From assembly GCA_964447445.1 (NCBI GenBank), contig CAYUSW010000031.1, positions 1 through 42,914 on the forward strand: DNA of 42,914 bases, read 5' to 3'. Made by a program: the position numbers and the translations under genes. Under the pieces are notes generated by a model, which worked only from the letters and a program-made list of their open reading frames with translations, ran no database searches and was not told the DNA's origin. Below, one piece after another: positions 39,622 through 42,914 of this stretch. Within the stretch, counting starts at the first letter, position 1. The number at the start of each line of letters is the position of its first letter. Source of the DNA: CAIOGO01 sp964447445 (GTDB lineage Bacteria; Bipolaricaulota; Bipolaricaulia; UBA7950; UBA9294).

Positions 39622-42273
39622 ATGAAGAACGTCTACTTCTTCAGCAAGGAAGAGACAGACGGTGACGCGACAATGAAGACCTTGCTCGGCGGCAAGGGCG
39701 CCAACTTGGCCGACATGGCCAAGCTGGGGATTCCCGTCCCGCCGGGGTTCACGATCACAACCGAGGTCTGCGCCCACTATCAGGATCACGAGGGCGCGAC
39801 TCCCAAAGAGCTCGAGGCCGAGGTCGAGGCGAGTCTGAAGAAGATCGAGAAGATCGCCGGCAAGCGGTTCGGTGACACGAAGGATCCTCTTCTCGTCTCC
39901 GTCCGTTCCGGGGCCGCTTCGTCGATGCCCGGGATGATGGACACGATCCTCAACCTCGGGTTGACGGACCAGTCGGTGCGCGGCCTCGCCGCGGCGTCGG
40001 GCAACGAGCGGTTCGCCTACGACTCGTACCGTCGGCTCGTTCAGATGTACGGCGACGTCGTCATGGGCCTCAAGCCGGAGACCGAGACCGACCTCGATCC
40101 GTTCGAGGAGATCCTCGAAGAGCTGAAGAAGGAGCGGAAGGCAAAGCTCGACACCGACCTCTCGGCAGAGGACCTGAAGGCGCTCGTCGAGCGGTTCAAG
40201 GCTGCAATCCAAAAGAAGACGGGCAAGGCGTTCCCGCAAGATCCAAAGGAACAGCTCTGGGGCGCCATTTTCGCCGTGTTCCGGTCGTGGAACAATCCCC
40301 GCGCGGTCAAGTACCGCGAGTTGTACGGAATCAAGGGACTCCTCGGCACGGCCGTCAACGTCCAGGCGATGGTGTTCGGCAACATGGGCGACGGCTGCGG
40401 CACGGGAGTCGCGTTCACGCGCAACCCGGCGACCGGCGAGAACCTATTCTACGGCGAGTACCTGATGAACGCCCAAGGCGAGGACGTCGTCGCCGGAATC
40501 CGCACCCCGCATCCGATCACCGAACTCGAGAAAGAGATGCCCGAGTGTTACCGCGAGCTCGTCGCCATCCGTCAGAAGCTCGAGTCGCACTACCGCGACA
40601 TGCAAGACATCGAGTTCACCATTGAGCGCGGCACGCTCTACATGCTGCAGACACGGAACGGGAAGCGCACCGCTGCAGCCGCCGTGCGGGTCGCTGTGGA
40701 GATGGCGAACGACAAGATGATCGATAGGAAAGAAGCTCTGCGGCGGGTCACGCCCGAGCAGATCGATCAGCTCCTCCACCCGACGTTCGACACGAAGGAG
40801 GAGAAGAGAGCCGTCGTGCTGACGAAAGGCCTCCCGGCAAGCCCCGGCGCTGCGAGTGGAGCCGTCGTCTTCTCCGCCGAGGCCGCCGAAGCGGCCGCTG
40901 CCGCGGGCAAGCGCGTCATCCTGGTGCGCATCGAGACCTCGCCGGAGGACATCGGCGGGATGAACGCGGCGCAGGGGATTCTCACCGCGCGGGGCGGGAT
41001 GACCAGTCACGCCGCGGTCGTGGCGCGCGGGATGGGGCGCTGCTGCGTCGCCGGAGCCGGCGACCTCTCGATTCACTACGCCAAGGGGTACCTGACGGCC
41101 GGGAACCTGACGGTCAAGGCCGGCGAGTGGATCAGCCTCAACGGCACGACGGGCGTCGTGTACAAGGGAGAGATCCCGACCGTGGAGCCGGAGTTGTCCG
41201 GCACGTTCGGGACGCTCCTCGGGTGGGCCGACGAGGTTCGACGTCTCGGCGTGCGCACGAACGCCGACACGCCGAACGATGCTGCCACTGCCGTGCGCTT
41301 CGGCGCAGAGGGCATCGGCCTCTGCCGCACCGAACACATGTTCTTCGAGGGCGACCGCATCATCGCGGTGCGCGAGATGATTCTCGCCGACGACGAGAAG
41401 GGCCGCCGCGCCGCCCTCGCCAAACTCCTGCCGATGCAGCGCGGCGACTTCGAGGGCATCTTCCGCGCCCTCGGCGGTCGCCCGGCGACGATCCGCCTCC
41501 TCGATCCGCCGCTGCACGAGTTCCTGCCCCACGATGTCGCGGGGCAGGAGGAGGTTGCCGAAGTCATGCGCGTCCCCGTCGACGTGATCCGGCGCAAGGT
41601 CGAGTCGCTGCATGAGTTCAACCCGATGCTCGGGCACCGCGGCTGTCGCCTGGGGATCACGTTCCCCGAGATCTCGGAAACGCAGGTTCAGGCGATCATG
41701 GAAGCGGCGTGCGCGGTGTACAAATCGGGTGTCAAGGTCCATCCGGAGATCATGATTCCGCTCGTCGGGCACGTCAGGGAGCTAAAGCTCCAGCGCGACA
41801 TCGCCGAGAAGGTCGCCGAAGACGTCCTGAAGAGGAACAAGCTCTCGAAGACAGAGATCCCGTACCTGATCGGAACGATGATCGAAGTGCCGCGAGCCGC
41901 GGTGACAGCGGACGAGATCGCCTCCGAGGCCGAGTTCTTTAGCTTCGGGACGAACGACTTGACGCAGATGGGGTGCGGCTTCTCGCGCGACGATTCCGGA
42001 CGCTTCCTCAAGGAGTACGTGGCCAAGGGCATCTACGAGAAGGACCCGTTCCAGACGCTCGATCAGGGCGGAGTGGGCAAACTCATTGCCATGGCGTGCG
42101 AGCTGGGCAAGAAGACGCGGCCGACGATCAAGCTCGGCATTTGCGGCGAGCACGGCGGAGATCCGGCGTCGATCCACTTCTGCCACAGGGCGGGGCTCAA
42201 CTACGTGAGCTGTAGCCCGTATCGCGTTCCTGTGGCGCGCCTGGCTGCGGCGCAAGCGGCGCTGAACGGCTGA
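39622..42273 (+). CDS. ppdK: Pyruvate, phosphate dikinase
   Basis: An 883-residue enzyme that interconverts pyruvate, ATP and phosphate with phosphoenolpyruvate, AMP and diphosphate. The ATP-grasp N-terminal domain begins KNVYFFSKEE and GGKGANLADMAKLG. The swivelling phosphohistidine domain has GGMTSHAAVVARGMG with His463. The C-terminal PEP/pyruvate barrel ends with CGEHGGDPASIHFCHRAGLN and the catalytic Cys864 in YVSCSPYRVP. Length is standard. In anaerobes it serves glycolysis with diphosphate or PEP supply for gluconeogenesis. The ATG at 39622 has GGAGGTG nine bases upstream. It follows ftsY by 46 bases and ends at a strong terminator. Confidence 0.97.
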   Translation: MKNVYFFSKEETDGDATMKTLLGGKGANLADMAKLGIPVPPGFTITTEVCAHYQDHEGATPKELEAEVEASLKKIEKIAGKRFGDTKDPLLVSVRSGAASSMPGMMDTILNLGLTDQSVRGLAAASGNERFAYDSYRRLVQMYGDVVMGLKPETETDLDPFEEILEELKKERKAKLDTDLSAEDLKALVERFKAAIQKKTGKAFPQDPKEQLWGAIFAVFRSWNNPRAVKYRELYGIKGLLGTAVNVQAMVFGNMGDGCGTGVAFTRNPATGENLFYGEYLMNAQGEDVVAGIRTPHPITELEKEMPECYRELVAIRQKLESHYRDMQDIEFTIERGTLYMLQTRNGKRTAAAAVRVAVEMANDKMIDRKEALRRVTPEQIDQLLHPTFDTKEEKRAVVLTKGLPASPGAASGAVVFSAEAAEAAAAAGKRVILVRIETSPEDIGGMNAAQGILTARGGMTSHAAVVARGMGRCCVAGAGDLSIHYAKGYLTAGNLTVKAGEWISLNGTTGVVYKGEIPTVEPELSGTFGTLLGWADEVRRLGVRTNADTPNDAATAVRFGAEGIGLCRTEHMFFEGDRIIAVREMILADDEKGRRAALAKLLPMQRGDFEGIFRALGGRPATIRLLDPPLHEFLPHDVAGQEEVAEVMRVPVDVIRRKVESLHEFNPMLGHRGCRLGITFPEISETQVQAIMEAACAVYKSGVKVHPEIMIPLVGHVRELKLQRDIAEKVAEDVLKRNKLSKTEIPYLIGTMIEVPRAAVTADEIASEAEFFSFGTNDLTQMGCGFSRDDSGRFLKEYVAKGIYEKDPFQTLDQGGVGKLIAMACELGKKTRPTIKLGICGEHGGDPASIHFCHRAGLNYVSCSPYRVPVARLAAAQAALNG

Positions 42274-42292
42274 TCGTCTCGTTCCGATGCGG

Positions 42293-42350
42293 GAACGGTC
42301 CGCGGGCTCGGCGACTCGAAACAAGGAGTGCCGAGCCCGCGGAGCCGTTC
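42293..42350. terminator. Strong bidirectional terminator between ppdK and acyl-CoA synthetase genes
   Basis: GAACGG plus TCCGCGGGCTCGGC pair with GCCGAGCCCGCGGA plus CCGTTC, a 20-bp stem with one bulged G and a 17-base loop. It separates two convergent genes. Confidence 0.8.
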
Positions 42351-42368
42351 GTCTGTCCGAACGAGGGG

Positions 42369-42914
42369 CTAGACCTCCTCGTACATCTTCCGGATCGCCT
42401 TTCGGTCGATCTTCCCCGTTTCCGAACGCGGGACGCTGTCAACGATGACGATCTTGCGTGGCTTCTTGTAGGAGGCCAGGCTCTTGCCTACGTACTCGAC
42501 GATCTCCTCCTCCGTGAGGGTCCGACCGGGCTTCGGGACGATGATCGCCTTGGGCGTCTGGCCCCACTGAGGGTGCCGGCCGCGCACGACCACGACGTCG
42601 GCAACCTTCTCGTGACCGAAGATGACCTTTTCGACCTCCGAGGGATAGATGTTCTCGCCGCCGCTGATAATCATGTCGTCGGTGCGTCCAACAACGTAGA
42701 AGAATCCTTCCGCGTCGCGCTTCCCGAGATCGCCGGTGTAGATCCAGTCCCCGCGGAACTTCTTCGCTTCGTCCTCGGGACGATTCCAGTAGCCCGCCGC
42801 GCCTGTCGGCTCGCGTCGGATGATGATCTCGCCGTACTCGTCCGCTTGGGTCTCCTGGCCCGCCTCATCGACGATCTTCACCTCGACGAAAGCGGGCGGC
42901 TTCCCCATGCACTC
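42369..42914 (-). CDS. AMP-dependent acyl-CoA synthetase/ligase, C-terminal part
   Basis: The gene runs off the right edge, so only the C-terminal 180 or so residues are seen. They carry the adenylate-forming family motifs in order: TGAAGYWNRPE, the ATP/AMP contact YTGDLGKRD, the hinge GRTDDMIISGGENIYPSEVE, and the catalytic Lys in PRSETGKIDRKAIRKM. The enzyme would activate a carboxylic acid to an acyl-adenylate and then to acyl-CoA. The hinge and residues fit fatty-, aryl- or benzoate-type CoA ligases, but the acid-binding part lies outside the window. It is convergent with ppdK. Confidence 0.92.
   Translation of the reverse strand, partial: ECMGKPPAFVEVKIVDEAGQETQADEYGEIIIRREPTGAAGYWNRPEDEAKKFRGDWIYTGDLGKRDAEGFFYVVGRTDDMIISGGENIYPSEVEKVIFGHEKVADVVVVRGRHPQWGQTPKAIIVPKPGRTLTEEEIVEYVGKSLASYKKPRKIVIVDSVPRSETGKIDRKAIRKMYEEV

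Noticed and set aside
1..42914. CRISPR arrays, insertion sequences, prophage, rRNA or tRNA genes
   Set aside because: No regularly spaced short repeats, transposase or integrase motifs, or RNA gene signatures were found on either strand by eye.

Overview
The window is a high-GC bacterial chromosome segment, densely packed with short overlapping operons in which start and stop codons share ATGA or GTGA. No phage, insertion sequence, CRISPR array, tRNA or rRNA was seen. The gene mix (SpoVS without other sporulation genes, a large bacterial alpha-2-macroglobulin, HYR/lamin-tail secreted proteins, large peptide-transport proteins, pyruvate phosphate dikinase) would suit a deep-branching anaerobic heterotroph such as Bipolaricaulota (OP1/Acetothermia), with Chloroflexota or Deinococcota relatives as alternatives. 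This placement is inference; only phylogeny of GyrA, ArgRS or FtsY could settle it.

Layout: (1) 3-4415, 3' part of a giant secreted repeat protein ending in a lamin-tail domain. (2) 4553-6632, an ECF sigma factor, a soluble zinc-binding anti-sigma factor and a coiled-coil protein. (3) 6740-7705, a queuosine-salvage enzyme. (4) 7793-9638 on the minus strand, rsmD-surE-comEA-like. It diverges, through overlapping promoters, from (5) 9721-11333, a HAD hydrolase and a secreted C39-like peptidase. (6) 11330-17186 on the minus strand, trmH-like, gltX, TlpA-like thioredoxin, Ig-thioredoxin, membrane polyferredoxin and uppP. The three middle redox genes look like a membrane electron-transfer unit serving the cell-envelope side. 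(7) 17187-17539, a hairpin-rich non-coding stretch. (8) 17540-23599, a 2019-residue alpha-2-macroglobulin with an intact thioester motif. (9) 23645-28343 on the minus strand, gyrA, tyrS and a Cys-rich small gene, then an ACT-domain gene. (10) 28492-36303 on the minus strand, a complete peptide-type ABC importer (secreted small protein, binding protein, two permeases, two ATPases) with a clean terminator and a strong promoter. (11) 36307-36720, a non-coding structured region bounded by promoters. (12) 36721-42273 on the plus strand, spoVS, argS, ftsY and ppdK, ending in a strong bidirectional terminator. (13) 42369-42914, the 3' part of an acyl-CoA synthetase gene on the minus strand.

The most unusual points are the polyferredoxin/thioredoxin operon, the sigma/anti-sigma/coiled-coil module, the face-to-face promoters next to a structured orphan region before spoVS, the quinolone-resistance-type residue in GyrA, the missing KMSKS lysines in TyrRS, and the block duplication inside the HYR protein.
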